A stretch of 14,928 nucleotides of DNA from JBEKIK01 sp050013075 (GCA_050013075.1 JBEKFZ010000104.1:1-14928), one strand, 5' to 3'. Counted from the stretch's first letter, positions 1 to 7,067 are shown. A program made the numbers and translations. The notes: generated from the letters alone by a model not told the origin.

Positions 1-613
1 CACCGTTTTCGATAGTTGTTGAGATTTTTACCCAACTACAGATGGGTGAAATGTACATCACGGGGGAGTTGTGCAGGACAATATGGAAATGTCCAAATAA
101 TAAGTAGGATTCTCCCCCCCATTGCCTGCCTATCAAAAAAAGATAATGATTAAAGAAGAGGATACACCAGTTATCTTTTTAAATTACAGTATGAAATTTC
201 GGTAGACATAGTATGTAATGATAGTTATCAAACCCATTTTTGTAGGTTTGAAAATAATATAAACTATACGACACGTGTCTTATTATGAGCGTTTTTCATA
301 TTGGTTCAGGAAGATAAAAAGGTAGACGAAATCTTATATTTGATTGCCTATGCATCCCAGCCTTCCTATTTTCTGATTAGTTGTCAGCTTGCGAAGTGTT
401 AAATGGATGGTTATCATGGGAAGGTGAAGCATTTTGCGGGGTAATTGATAATAATAGGCGCGTTACTGGATAAGGTTGCATAGAGCCGATGAAGGATGGG
501 GGAGCCTGAGGTTTTTCCCGATTAACAAACATTATCATTATTAGAATGCTCTGGAGTTATAACACCGCTGGTGGCCACATATCCATCACACTCGCCGATA
601 AGGGAGAACGTGG
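1..613. other. AT-rich non-coding leader region
   Basis: No convincing coding sequence is visible on either strand; the stretch is clearly more AT-rich than the genes that follow. It contains a run of eight C residues near 113-120 and a weak hairpin (CAAACC at 229-234 with GGTTTG at 245-250). A possible -10 hexamer TAGAAT lies at 542-547, but no good -35 stands at 16-18 bp before it, so I do not call a promoter. It presumably carries the 5' control region of the ABC exporter genes. An unrecognised small RNA cannot be excluded. Confidence 0.5.
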
Positions 614-1402
614 ATGTACGTAATTGAAACCCAGGGTTTGACAAAATCCTACGGTGCCATAGAGGAAGTTCGCGTCCAGGCCTTGCGTGGGGTTGATCTT
701 CACGTACAAGAAGGCGAACTTCTGGCGATTATGGGTCCATCGGGATCGGGCAAGAGCACTTTGTTGCATATTCTGGGCGGCGTGGAGGTGCCCACTAGCG
801 GGCAAGTATTACTGGAAGGGGTCGATCTGGCGTTGTTGAACGACGACGAGCGCACGATCCTTCGCCGCGAGAGGATGGGCTTCATCTTCCAGTCGTTTAA
901 TTTGTTGCCCGCTTTTACCGCGGAAGAAAACATCTCTTTGCCGATGGAATTATCCGGGGTCCCTTCGGGTGAAGCCCGGCGGCGCTCCTTGGACATGCTG
1001 AAGATGGTGGGCATGACGCACCGGCGGCACCACATTCCCAGCACTCTATCGGGCGGCGAGCAGCAGCGCGTGGCCATTGCCCGGGCGCTGGTCATGGAGC
1101 CTGCACTGGTGCTGGCCGACGAGCCGACCGGCAATCTCGACAGTGTAAACGGCCGGCAAGTAACCGGTTTGTTGCGCCGTCTAGCCAGCGAGCACAAACA
1201 AACCATCGTGATGGTCACTCACGACAGCGAGGTGGCCAAGCAGGCCGACCGTTTGATCCGGTTGCGCGACGGTTTGATCGAAAAAGACGGTCTGGTGCAC
1301 AAGGAAAACGCCACTATTAAGGAAGTGCTGCCGCTTAAGGACGCCAAAACTTTACCGCCAAAACCCCTTGCCCGAAGTTGCCTGTTTAAGAGATCGATGT
1401 AA
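614..1402 (+). CDS. ABC exporter ATP-binding protein, LolD/MacB type
   Basis: Cytoplasmic ATPase subunit of an ABC exporter of the LolD/MacB/FtsE class, 262 aa. The nucleotide-binding domain is complete: Walker A GPSGSGKST at residues 41-49, Q-loop Gln93, signature LSGGEQ at 145-150, Walker B ALVLADE at 164-170 and switch His203. The ABC signature followed by QQRVAIARAL and the PTGNLD D-loop region are typical of the MacB/LolD family. The ATG at 614 is preceded by AGGGAG at 601-606, a good ribosome site. The last ~35 residues, after the ATPase fold, are a basic tail not needed for catalysis. The permease gene starts 94 bp downstream on the same strand, so both are likely in one operon. The substrate (lipoprotein, peptide, small molecule) cannot be deduced, and no periplasmic adaptor gene is in view. 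Confidence 0.93.
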   Translation: MYVIETQGLTKSYGAIEEVRVQALRGVDLHVQEGELLAIMGPSGSGKSTLLHILGGVEVPTSGQVLLEGVDLALLNDDERTILRRERMGFIFQSFNLLPAFTAEENISLPMELSGVPSGEARRRSLDMLKMVGMTHRRHHIPSTLSGGEQQRVAIARALVMEPALVLADEPTGNLDSVNGRQVTGLLRRLASEHKQTIVMVTHDSEVAKQADRLIRLRDGLIEKDGLVHKENATIKEVLPLKDAKTLPPKPLARSCLFKRSM

Positions 1403-1496
1403 GCGGATAATTTGAAGCGGACGATAAATCCACTGTTTCGTTGTCCCCTCCATAAAGCAAGCGACCACGAAAACCTGCCGCTAACAACAAAAAGAA

Positions 1497-4025
1497 ATGG
1501 TACTCTGGAAATTCACGCTCCGCGAGATCAAGAGCCGGCCGGGCCGGGCGACGTTGACGCTTTTGAGCATCGTCATCAGCGTGGCCGCGGTAGTGGCGGT
1601 TACCGTATCGAAAAACACCACGCACCAGGCGTACAAGGACATGTACGAGAGCGTGGCCGGCCGGGCTGCGTTCGAGGTTGTAGCCGATCAGGAGCGATTT
1701 TTCGACACCCGAATCGTCAAAACCCTGAAACAGGTCGCCGGCGTTAAAACGGTCATCCCGCTGGTCCAGAAATTCCCCATGCGGCTGACGTTTAACAAGC
1801 AACGTCCGTCAATCATGGTGATGGGCGTTGATCCGAGACGGAACGAGTTATACCAGGATTACGAATTGAAACAAGGCGATGGCTTCCCCAAGGAAGAAAG
1901 CGAAGAAGACGTCGCCATGATGGAAGTCGGTTTTGCCAATGCCTTGGGCGTTAAAGTCGGCAACGAGATTAAATTGACCGTGGGCAACGGCACGGTGAAA
2001 ATCTTTACCGTAGTCGGATTGTTGGCGCCTCGTGGAACATCGAATTTCAATCAAGGCGGCATCGTCTTTTTGCCGCTTGGCACGGCCCAGTATTATTATT
2101 CCAAAACCGGCGGCATCAACCGGGCGAGCATCATACTGGAACCCGGAGCGGATGAAAATAAAATGCAAGCCGATCTGGCCGCTGTATTGCCACCCGGCTT
2201 GCAAATCCGCACGCCCTCGTCCCGCATGCAGATGTCGCAGGATACCTTGAAAAACGCGGAACAGGGCCTGGCTTTCGCCTTCTGGTTGAACATCGTGCTG
2301 GCCGTTTTCATGATCTTCAACACCTTCCTGATGAACGTAAGCGAACGGCGGAGGCAACTTTCCATCCTGCGGGCGATCGGCACGACGCGAAAACAAATCA
2401 TGCGCATGCTGATTTTGGAAGGTTTTGCGATGGGCGTAACCGGCACGGTCTTGGGGTGTGTGCTGGGAATCATAGGGGCCAATCTATTGACGGCGGGCAT
2501 GATGAAAGTGTATTCCAACTCCATTCCGCCGCTTTTTATCACGCCGGGGCCGTTTATATTGGCAGCCGTGTTGGGGCCGATGATTTCGCTGTTCGGCGTG
2601 ATCGTTCCCGCCTATTTAGCCGGCAAAATCACGCCCTTGGAAGGAATGCGCCCGATAGTCTCCGAGCACGACCGGCGAATCCCCTCATCATTTATCATTT
2701 TGGCGGTGACGATGTTCGCCGTGACCGGATCGCTTTTGGCGGGCAGCATCATGGGCTTTTTGCCCCTGGTGCTGTTGCCTATTTTCGGCGTGTTTTTCAC
2801 GGCGGCCTTTGTAATGCTCGTGCCCATCGTGCTTAAAAGCATGTCGAAAGGCACGGCCGCGGTGCTGTATCCCTTGCTAAAGGTCGAAGGGCAATTGGCC
2901 AGCCGGCAGATCCTTCGCCGCCGGGCCAGGGCAACTTTGACCATCGGCATTTTGTACATCGCCGTCAGCATGGCCGTCAGTCTGGGCATCACGCTGGTGA
3001 ACAACGTCAACGACGTCCGCACCTGGTTCGACAAAACCATGAACGGCGATTTTTTTGTCCGGGCGACTTCATCCGAGATGTCCACGGGTTCCGCGGTGCA
3101 AATACCCGAGTCGATGGACAACGACATCCGCCGGATCGACGGCATTAAAAACGTCGATAGCCTCCGCTATGTCACCGTCAAGACCGGCGATCAGCCGGTC
3201 CTGTTGTGCATCCGGGGATTTACCGACAAGGATACTCTACCCCTGGTCTTGAAAGAAGGAACCCTGGACGACGTCCGCCGCGGCCTCTCGCAGGGCGAGG
3301 TGGTCATAGGCACTGTGTTGGCCAATCGGATGGGTAAGAAGTTGGGCGACGAAATCGAACTGACTGGGCCGAAAGGCCTGAAAAAAGTCCGCATCGCGGG
3401 CATAGCCACGGTTTACTTGTACGGCGGGCAGGTGGCATACATGGAAGGCCGTCAGGCCAAGGAAATGATGGGCGTCGAGGGGGTCGATACGTTCATCGTC
3501 TCAGCCGAGCCGAAAAAATTGGAATCGGTCGAAACGGAAATGAAAAAGCTATGCGGCGAACAGGGATTGATATTACATTCCTTTACCGCGCTGAGGCGAA
3601 AACTCAATGCCAAACTTGACGGCGTAATCGGCAGCCTGTGGGGTCTGATGGGCCTGGGATTCATTATGGGCGCACTGGGCATGGCCAATACGCTTACCAT
3701 GAACGTGCTGGAACAGACCCGCGAATTGGCCCTCTTGCGCGTGGTGGCCATGACTCGCCGCCAGGTCCGCAAGACGATCCTCGCCCAGGCCGCCATCATC
3801 GGCGTGATCGGTTTGTTCACCGGAATACTGGGCGGCATAATCGGGTCGTACACGATCAATCTCAGTTCAATTCCCCTGTTTGGCCATGCCGCCGATTTTG
3901 CCATGCACCCGGTGCTGGTCCTGTCATGTTTTGCCGTGGGCATGGCGATCATCCTTATCGCCGCGTTGATTCCCGCCGAACGCGCCGCCCGCTTGAACCT
4001 GATGATCGCGCTGCAATATGAATAG
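1497..4025 (+). CDS. FtsX-type ABC transporter permease, duplicated module
   Basis: Inner-membrane permease of 842 aa that should pair with the ATPase encoded just upstream. The N-terminus (LREIKSRPGRATLTLLSIVI) is the usual cytoplasmic edge and first membrane helix of MacB-PCD/FtsX permeases. A large periplasmic domain follows to about residue 255, then three helices (about 258-375) forming a first FtsX domain. Two or more hydrophobic segments at about 398-445 join it to a second module: helix at about 478-500, periplasmic domain to about 705, and three C-terminal helices ending in LIPAERAARL. The doubled MacB-PCD/FtsX arrangement and ~800-850 aa length fit the large single-chain permeases that act as pseudo-dimers, rather than ~400-aa LolC/E. 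The ribosome site before the ATG at 1497 is weak (A-rich, GAA only). The stop is 27 bp from the stop of the convergent minus-strand gene. Confidence 0.9.
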   Translation: MVLWKFTLREIKSRPGRATLTLLSIVISVAAVVAVTVSKNTTHQAYKDMYESVAGRAAFEVVADQERFFDTRIVKTLKQVAGVKTVIPLVQKFPMRLTFNKQRPSIMVMGVDPRRNELYQDYELKQGDGFPKEESEEDVAMMEVGFANALGVKVGNEIKLTVGNGTVKIFTVVGLLAPRGTSNFNQGGIVFLPLGTAQYYYSKTGGINRASIILEPGADENKMQADLAAVLPPGLQIRTPSSRMQMSQDTLKNAEQGLAFAFWLNIVLAVFMIFNTFLMNVSERRRQLSILRAIGTTRKQIMRMLILEGFAMGVTGTVLGCVLGIIGANLLTAGMMKVYSNSIPPLFITPGPFILAAVLGPMISLFGVIVPAYLAGKITPLEGMRPIVSEHDRRIPSSFIILAVTMFAVTGSLLAGSIMGFLPLVLLPIFGVFFTAAFVMLVPIVLKSMSKGTAAVLYPLLKVEGQLASRQILRRRARATLTIGILYIAVSMAVSLGITLVNNVNDVRTWFDKTMNGDFFVRATSSEMSTGSAVQIPESMDNDIRRIDGIKNVDSLRYVTVKTGDQPVLLCIRGFTDKDTLPLVLKEGTLDDVRRGLSQGEVVIGTVLANRMGKKLGDEIELTGPKGLKKVRIAGIATVYLYGGQVAYMEGRQAKEMMGVEGVDTFIVSAEPKKLESVETEMKKLCGEQGLILHSFTALRRKLNAKLDGVIGSLWGLMGLGFIMGALGMANTLTMNVLEQTRELALLRVVAMTRRQVRKTILAQAAIIGVIGLFTGILGGIIGSYTINLSSIPLFGHAADFAMHPVLVLSCFAVGMAIILIAALIPAERAARLNLMIALQYE

Positions 4026-4052
4026 AGATCAGTGGGCGGGGATAGAAAAGAC

Positions 4053-4499
4053 TCACGCCCCGAATCGCACTTGATTGCATGGGGATTTTCTTTTATGTAA
4101 TGCCAAGCCTTTCATGTAATAGCCGAGGGACTGGACGAGTCTGTGCATGTTCTTTATTTCAAGGCGTATGGAGGCGCGGATTTTTTTGCTCACCCGTCGG
4201 CAGGTGCGATGGAATTGGAGCCTGGCCAGCAGGCCGCAGACTTTTTGGGCCAGTTCATTTGACGGGCCGAGATAAATGGATCGCTGAATGTTGCCTTCGC
4301 GATATTTCAAACGGTAATATGGCCCGAAACGAAGTCCGTTGCGCGAGCGCCACTCGGTTACAACAGATCCGTGGGTGTAGAATAGCGTCCGATTGGCAAG
4401 GATAAAGCGTTCTACAGACGCCCATCGGTCGCAATGGAGTTGGGGAACAAATCGCGATTTTTCCACGTTTGGAGAGGGCCTTGCGGTCTTGTTTTTCAT
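4053..4499 (-). CDS. small conserved hypothetical, DUF6788-like
   Basis: A 148-aa basic, soluble protein. The reading frame stays open 73 codons further upstream, but that part is a translated heptanucleotide repeat (ILHSAFC repeated), so I place the start at the internal ATG 4497-4499, which sits about 33 nt after a plausible promoter. The central part (residues ~37-90) contains HGSVV, FGPYYRLKYREG and QRSIYLG, an arrangement I associate with DUF6788-type proteins in which a GPYYYLxW-like strand is followed by RSRYLG. The usual cysteine knuckle of DUF6788 is not visible. The C-terminal third is Arg/Lys/Leu-rich and probably helical. Function is unknown; charge suggests possible nucleic-acid binding (inference). 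The gene is convergent with the ABC permease. Confidence 0.6.
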   Translation of the reverse strand: MKNKTARPSPNVEKSRFVPQLHCDRWASVERFILANRTLFYTHGSVVTEWRSRNGLRFGPYYRLKYREGNIQRSIYLGPSNELAQKVCGLLARLQFHRTCRRVSKKIRASIRLEIKNMHRLVQSLGYYMKGLALHKRKSPCNQVRFGA

Positions 4500-4539
4500 A
4501 GTTTTGATTTCCAAAGAACACCGATAGCACTGAGCGGCG

Positions 4540-4568
4540 AGCGTAGCAGGTTCGAGCGGGGATTTCAA
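4540..4568 (-). promoter_or_regulatory. candidate sigma-70-like promoter of the DUF6788-like gene
   Basis: On the minus strand TTGAAA (4568-4563) is followed after exactly 17 bp by TACGCT (4545-4540). The predicted start of transcription is near 4533, leaving a leader of about 33 nt before the ATG at 4499. The -10 agrees with TATAAT at only three positions but matches the TAnnCT pattern of other candidate promoters in this window. Confidence 0.35.
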
Positions 4569-4593
4569 GAGAAAGAATTGGCCACCTGGGATT

Positions 4594-4656
4594 GAATGCA
4601 GAATGCAGAATGCAGAATGCAGAATGCAGAATGCAGAATGCAGAATGAAGAATGTA
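4594..4656. repeat. heptanucleotide tandem repeat (GAATGCA)n
   Basis: Seven perfect tandem copies of GAATGCA occupy 4594-4642, followed by two degenerate copies, GAATGAA and GAATGTA, to 4656. On the other strand it reads TGCATTC/CATTCTG. Because 7 is not a multiple of 3 the tract gives a 21-bp (7-residue) peptide repeat in every frame, which explains the false N-terminal extension of the minus-strand gene. It lies upstream of that gene's candidate -35. Confidence 0.97.
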
Positions 4657-4661
4657 GAATT

Positions 4662-4696
4662 AGGGATTGGGAATTGGAGATTGGGGATAAGGGATT
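4662..4696. repeat. degenerate heptad tract (GGGATTG type)
   Basis: Five in-phase heptamers: AGGGATT, GGGAATT, GGAGATT, GGGGATA, AGGGATT. They follow the GAATGCA tract with only five bases between. The unit resembles the G-rich heptamers (TTGGGGA-like) known as STRR elements in filamentous cyanobacteria; whether they are related is unknown. Confidence 0.8.
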
Positions 4697-4731
4697 GGGG
4701 CAAAATGTAGATTGACAATTTCAGAGGAAAG

Positions 4732-4760
4732 TTGGCAAAGGATAATATATAGTGTACAAT
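4732..4760 (+). promoter_or_regulatory. candidate sigma-70-like promoter for the HNH/DUF5677 genes
   Basis: TTGGCA (4732-4737), 17 bp, TACAAT (4755-4760): each hexamer differs from consensus by one base. Predicted transcription start near 4767, giving a leader of about 130 nt that would contain the left dispersed repeat and a REP-like hairpin before the HNH start codon at 4895. Confidence 0.45.
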
Positions 4761-4799
4761 CGACGGAAATGCACTGCTGGCACTGCAATACGTAAATAG

Positions 4800-4829
4800 A
4801 AAAGACTTCCGACCCCTTTATTCCTTTAT
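4800..4829 (-). repeat. dispersed ~30-bp repeat, copy 1 (inverted)
   Basis: Read on the minus strand it contains AAAGGGGTCGGAAGTCTT. Compared with the plus-strand copy at 6873-6903 it matches at 27 positions with two mismatches and one single-base gap. The two copies face each other across the HNH and DUF5677 genes. A third, weaker copy lies at 8787-8810. Confidence 0.85.
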
Positions 4830-4832
4830 CTG

Positions 4833-4855
4833 CACTGCTGGACGAGACAGAAGTG
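4833..4855. repeat. REP-like imperfect hairpin
   Basis: CACTGCTG (4833-4840) can pair with CAGAAGTG (4848-4855) with one mismatch and a seven-base loop. The same CACTGC...GCAGTG theme reappears at 6575-6597 and, partially, at 4771. I take these as degraded members of one palindromic family (inference). Confidence 0.5.
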
Positions 4856-4882
4856 GTACCCGGCGTAACAGTACGATTTGAT

Positions 4883-4890
4883 GGGAGGAA
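4883..4890 (+). promoter_or_regulatory. ribosome binding site deciding the HNH start
   Basis: GGGAGGAA ends four bases before the ATG at 4895. An in-frame GTG at 4853 would add 14 residues but has no such site and lies inside the REP-like hairpin, so the ATG is preferred. Confidence 0.8.
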
Positions 4891-4894
4891 ATCC

Positions 4895-5455
4895 ATGCCA
4901 AGTCATAAAGCTATTGTCGCCTATTGGTCGCAGAGAGAAGAAGAAGGCGAATTGAGCGTTGATTGGTCAGAGGCCCATGAGCGTTGTTGGCGATGCGGAT
5001 GCAAAGCCAAATTGACTCAATGCCATATCATTCCTGATTCATGCGGCGGCACGGTCAAGCCATCGAACCTTGTATTGCTATGCCATCTATGCCATCGAGA
5101 GGCACCCAACTTAGCTGACCCACGATTCATGTGGATCTGGCTTCATGCATACAAAGCTGGTTGCTACGGCGACTTCCTGATTGAGCGAGCAAAGGAAGAG
5201 TTCGAAAGAATGTTCAAGCGAAAACCGTTCAGCGAAGTGGATGAAGCTATCATTGCAGAAGATGACCTTAAGAATGCGGCCGAAAAATATGTAAGAAAGG
5301 CGATAGTCCATTTCGGCGAATCAAGGCTAAATCATTCCACGCTAGCATGTATCTTTTATCTTGTTGAGGAACAACTGCTTGAAGATAAAACGTTTAACTT
5401 TCGCCTTATCCAAAAAAAACTGCCGTTCATGGTCGTCACAGACTCCACATCTTGA
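4895..5455 (+). CDS. HNH-endonuclease-like zinc protein
   Basis: A 186-aa protein with an HNH (His-Asn-His/treble-clef) core: CWRCG with Cys31 and Cys34, CHIIP with His44, PSNLVLLC with Asn58, and CHLCH giving Cys63, Cys66 and His67. The two CxxC pairs would bind structural zinc; His44, Asn58 and His67 are the positions expected at the metal-dependent nuclease site. Residues ~1-30 form a charged leader (AYWSQREEEG), and residues ~90-186 form a helical, acidic/basic domain I do not recognise. No membrane segment or signal peptide. The start is fixed by a strong ribosome site. The DUF5677-like gene follows on the same strand about 190 bp later across an inverted REP pair. It may be a nuclease of a defence or mobile system; an HNH fold alone does not prove that. 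Confidence 0.75.
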   Translation: MPSHKAIVAYWSQREEEGELSVDWSEAHERCWRCGCKAKLTQCHIIPDSCGGTVKPSNLVLLCHLCHREAPNLADPRFMWIWLHAYKAGCYGDFLIERAKEEFERMFKRKPFSEVDEAIIAEDDLKNAAEKYVRKAIVHFGESRLNHSTLACIFYLVEEQLLEDKTFNFRLIQKKLPFMVVTDSTS

Positions 5456-5476
5456 TAAATGTTCTATGCCCACAAT

Positions 5477-5626
5477 GCGGGTGGCAACGGTTCTTGAACC
5501 GGTGGGCCAGAGGCCAAAGAGGAACTGAGAGAACTTGGAATTCTTTTTGTTATTTGCATGAATTAAAGAAACATCCAAAACCTTTTGTGGCAATGCCCCA
5601 CCGGTTTAAGAACCGGTGCTACCCGC
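5477..5626. repeat. inverted pair of palindromic REP-like units (REPIN-like)
   Basis: The 30-bp unit at 5477-5506 and the reverse complement of 5597-5626 agree at 27 of 30 positions. Each unit carries its own palindrome: CGGTTC-TT-GAACCG in the left one and ACCGGTT-TAAG-AACCGGT in the right one. The spacer is 90 bp. Two REP units in inverted orientation about 100 bp apart is the architecture called REPIN/BIME. The right unit contains an in-frame ATG (5593) that I reject as a start for the next gene. Confidence 0.8.
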
Positions 5627-5643
5627 TGGCGAGGCACGACGTG

Positions 5644-6549
5644 ATGCAATTCCCAGACGAAGAATCGATACGAAATGATGTTGCGCGGGACTGTGGTGAT
5701 ATTATAGACCTTGCGAAGCGAGTCCTCAGTTCCTGGATGACTGTTGGGCGTTCACATGGCTACACCAAATCTGCCCTACCTCCCGAAGTCATAAATGCAG
5801 CTTACGTACTTGACGTAAGGGCCTGCCGCCAGTTTCGCAGTGTTGTCGAACTGTGCATGCGAGGAGAAGCCCACGATGCATCCATTTTGACCCGTACGAT
5901 GTTTGAGAACCTGCTTGCGTTGGAATTCGTTCTAAAGCCAAGGATTTCCCTCAAGCCCTACAAAAACCGGTATAAGAGCAAAGCGCCTTCGTCGATGTCA
6001 AGATTGTTGCGGGCCAGATTGTATCTGACGTACTTCGGTTTCCAATGGGAAGTCCTCAAGTCACGAAATAGTAAGAAAGCACGCGCTAATCGTCGAGCGA
6101 GACAATTGGCATCTCAGGTGCCAAAGCAAGTACGTGATCACTACGAGTCTCTTATAGGCTCCGTGTGGGTGGAGAGATTCAAACAACATCCTCGCACATA
6201 CTCCGGACTTACCGTGTCTGAGCTTGCGCAGGCAATAGGACCAGTGTATGCAATATGGTACAATGTAGTTTATGCCATTCAATCCGGGGATGTTCACGCT
6301 TCGAACGCCGCTGAATTGCTGCATTTCTCTGAAGCCATCTGGCACGATATGCCTTGCCGCGTCGAAAGAACACTAAGAGCTGCAACGGACATGTTCTTGG
6401 CAGGAGCTGACTCACTTCACAAGAACATTGGATTCGGTTCTGCGGCCCGTATGCTTCTGAGCGGGCTTGATGACCAATACAGGCGAATCAAGGAGAAGCG
6501 GAGAAACCGGGAATGGCAACAGAGAGACTGTCGAGATAACGCCTCGTAG
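5644..6549 (+). CDS. DUF5677-like protein of unknown function
   Basis: 301 aa, soluble, mainly helical. Residues ~57-96 (RACRQFRSVV, MRGEAHDASILTRTMFENLL) match my memory of the DUF5677 core, where paired helices with a conserved R...E are followed by a mid-protein variable region and a late Ser/Gly-Asp-x-His segment; here GDVH is at 215-218. The middle (~110-165) is very basic (RNSKKARANRRARQ), suggesting nucleic-acid contact (inference). The frame is open further upstream to 5452, but that part translates the REP pair, so I choose ATG 5644, with GAGG at 5631-5634. GTG at 5641 is an equally possible start. The stop codon touches a strong hairpin (6549-6575). It is co-oriented with the HNH gene and probably a partner. 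Biochemical role unknown. Confidence 0.65.
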   Translation: MQFPDEESIRNDVARDCGDIIDLAKRVLSSWMTVGRSHGYTKSALPPEVINAAYVLDVRACRQFRSVVELCMRGEAHDASILTRTMFENLLALEFVLKPRISLKPYKNRYKSKAPSSMSRLLRARLYLTYFGFQWEVLKSRNSKKARANRRARQLASQVPKQVRDHYESLIGSVWVERFKQHPRTYSGLTVSELAQAIGPVYAIWYNVVYAIQSGDVHASNAAELLHFSEAIWHDMPCRVERTLRAATDMFLAGADSLHKNIGFGSAARMLLSGLDDQYRRIKEKRRNREWQQRDCRDNAS

Positions 6550-6597
6550 GCGTCCGGTGAATCGCCCCGGACGCCACTGCCGGCTTGCCCAGCAGTG
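6549..6597. repeat. double hairpin at the end of the DUF5677-like gene
   Basis: GGCGTCCGG (6549-6557) pairs perfectly with CCGGACGCC (6567-6575) around a nine-base loop, and it begins on the last base of the stop codon. Directly after it CACTGC (6575-6580) pairs with GCAGTG (6592-6597). No T-run follows, so this is either a transcript-stabilising 3' end, a weak terminator, or another REP-like element; the second hairpin resembles the one at 4833-4855. Confidence 0.7.
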
Positions 6598-6926
6598 ACT
6601 CTCTTGCTGACACCTGACCGCTAAAAGCTTCTCTGGCTCAAAAACTTCTCTTGAAATCCATCGTGCCAACATTCAGAATACGCTAGGCGTATTACTGCCC
6701 TGACCCCTGCGGCTCCCGCACTGACCCCTGAATTCCCCACTTTCGACCATAAAGTGTGGAACGCCCCTCTGCCGAGCGATGCGACTTTACGTTTCCCCTG
6801 TTATTCATAACCGACTGATAGGAAAGGGGATTCGGGGGACACGAACCAATTATGGTTGTTTGAGTAATTTTAATGAAGGAATTAAAGGGGTCGGGAGTCT
6901 TTATTTCATCCATTTTTTATCTTTTT
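6550..6926. other. gene-free spacer between DUF5677-like gene and moxR remnant
   Basis: About 375 bp without a credible gene. Beyond the double hairpin it holds two copies of CTGACCCCTG 21 bp apart (6700-6709 and 6721-6730), a G-rich stretch around 6821-6840 and the right copy of the ~30-bp dispersed repeat (6873-6903). Short open frames here translate repeat sequence only. Confidence 0.6.
6873..6903 (+). repeat. dispersed ~30-bp repeat, copy 2
   Basis: Contains AAAGGGGTCGGGAGTCTT at 6884-6901. It is the inverted partner of 4800-4829 (27 matches, two mismatches, one gap) and lies 23 bp before the moxR remnant. Compared with the third copy (8787-8810) it is in direct orientation. Confidence 0.85.
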
Positions 6927-7052
6927 CTATTCCGCTTTTTCGGGCACTTTTTCCAGCAACTGCACAAGTACCTTGTCGGGTTCGATGCTTTCGGCCTGGG
7001 CCTCGAAATTCAGTATAATGCGATGGCGAAGCGACGGCAGGCACACGCGGCG
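6927..7052 (-). pseudogene. moxR 3'-end remnant (last 41 codons plus stop)
   Basis: Reading leftward from 7052, the minus strand encodes RRVCLPSLRH ... VPEKAE and a TAG stop, the same C-terminus as the intact MoxR encoded at 9005-10009. Over 6941-7052 versus 9022-9133, 102 of 112 bases agree (no gaps). Nine of the ten differences are synonymous and one changes Gly to Ser. The similarity stops sharply at 7052, in the middle of the codons for DVRR, and unrelated sequence follows 15 bp before the end of the PEP-CTERM gene. There is no start and no ATPase domain, so it is a dead fragment. The codon-biased differences show that it came from a moxR that had been under selection (a paralogue or a related strain's copy), not from a fresh duplication of the neighbour. 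Confidence 0.88.
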
Positions 7053-7067
7053 ATCCCACGCATGCCA

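Larger units (their letters stand above)
4500..4894. other. repeat-dense intergenic spacer
   Basis: About 395 bp with no gene. From left to right: a minus-strand promoter candidate for the small downstream protein, two adjoining heptanucleotide tracts (4594-4656 and 4662-4696), a plus-strand promoter candidate (4732-4760), a partial CACTGCTGG-type motif near 4771, the left copy of the dispersed ~30-bp repeat (4800-4829), a REP-like hairpin (4833-4855) and the ribosome site of the HNH gene. Confidence 0.7.

Noticed and set aside
229..250. Hairpin in the AT-rich leader as terminator or riboswitch
   Set aside because: The stem is six base pairs with a ten-base loop and no conserved motif; expected by chance in AT-rich DNA.
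4032..4062. Rho-independent terminator between the convergent permease and DUF6788-like genes
   Set aside because: Only a 5-bp CGGGG/CCCCG pairing with a 16-base loop and no T-run could be found.
4594..4703. CRISPR-like array
   Set aside because: Units are contiguous 7-mers with no spacers and no cas genes are nearby.
4500..4718. 73-residue N-terminal extension of the DUF6788-like protein
   Set aside because: It is translated heptamer DNA (ILHSAFC repeats), lies upstream of a plausible promoter, and an internal ATG gives a sensible start.
5452..5643. 64-residue N-terminal extension of the DUF5677-like protein
   Set aside because: It overlaps the HNH stop and translates both REP units; domain similarity begins after the ATG at 5644.
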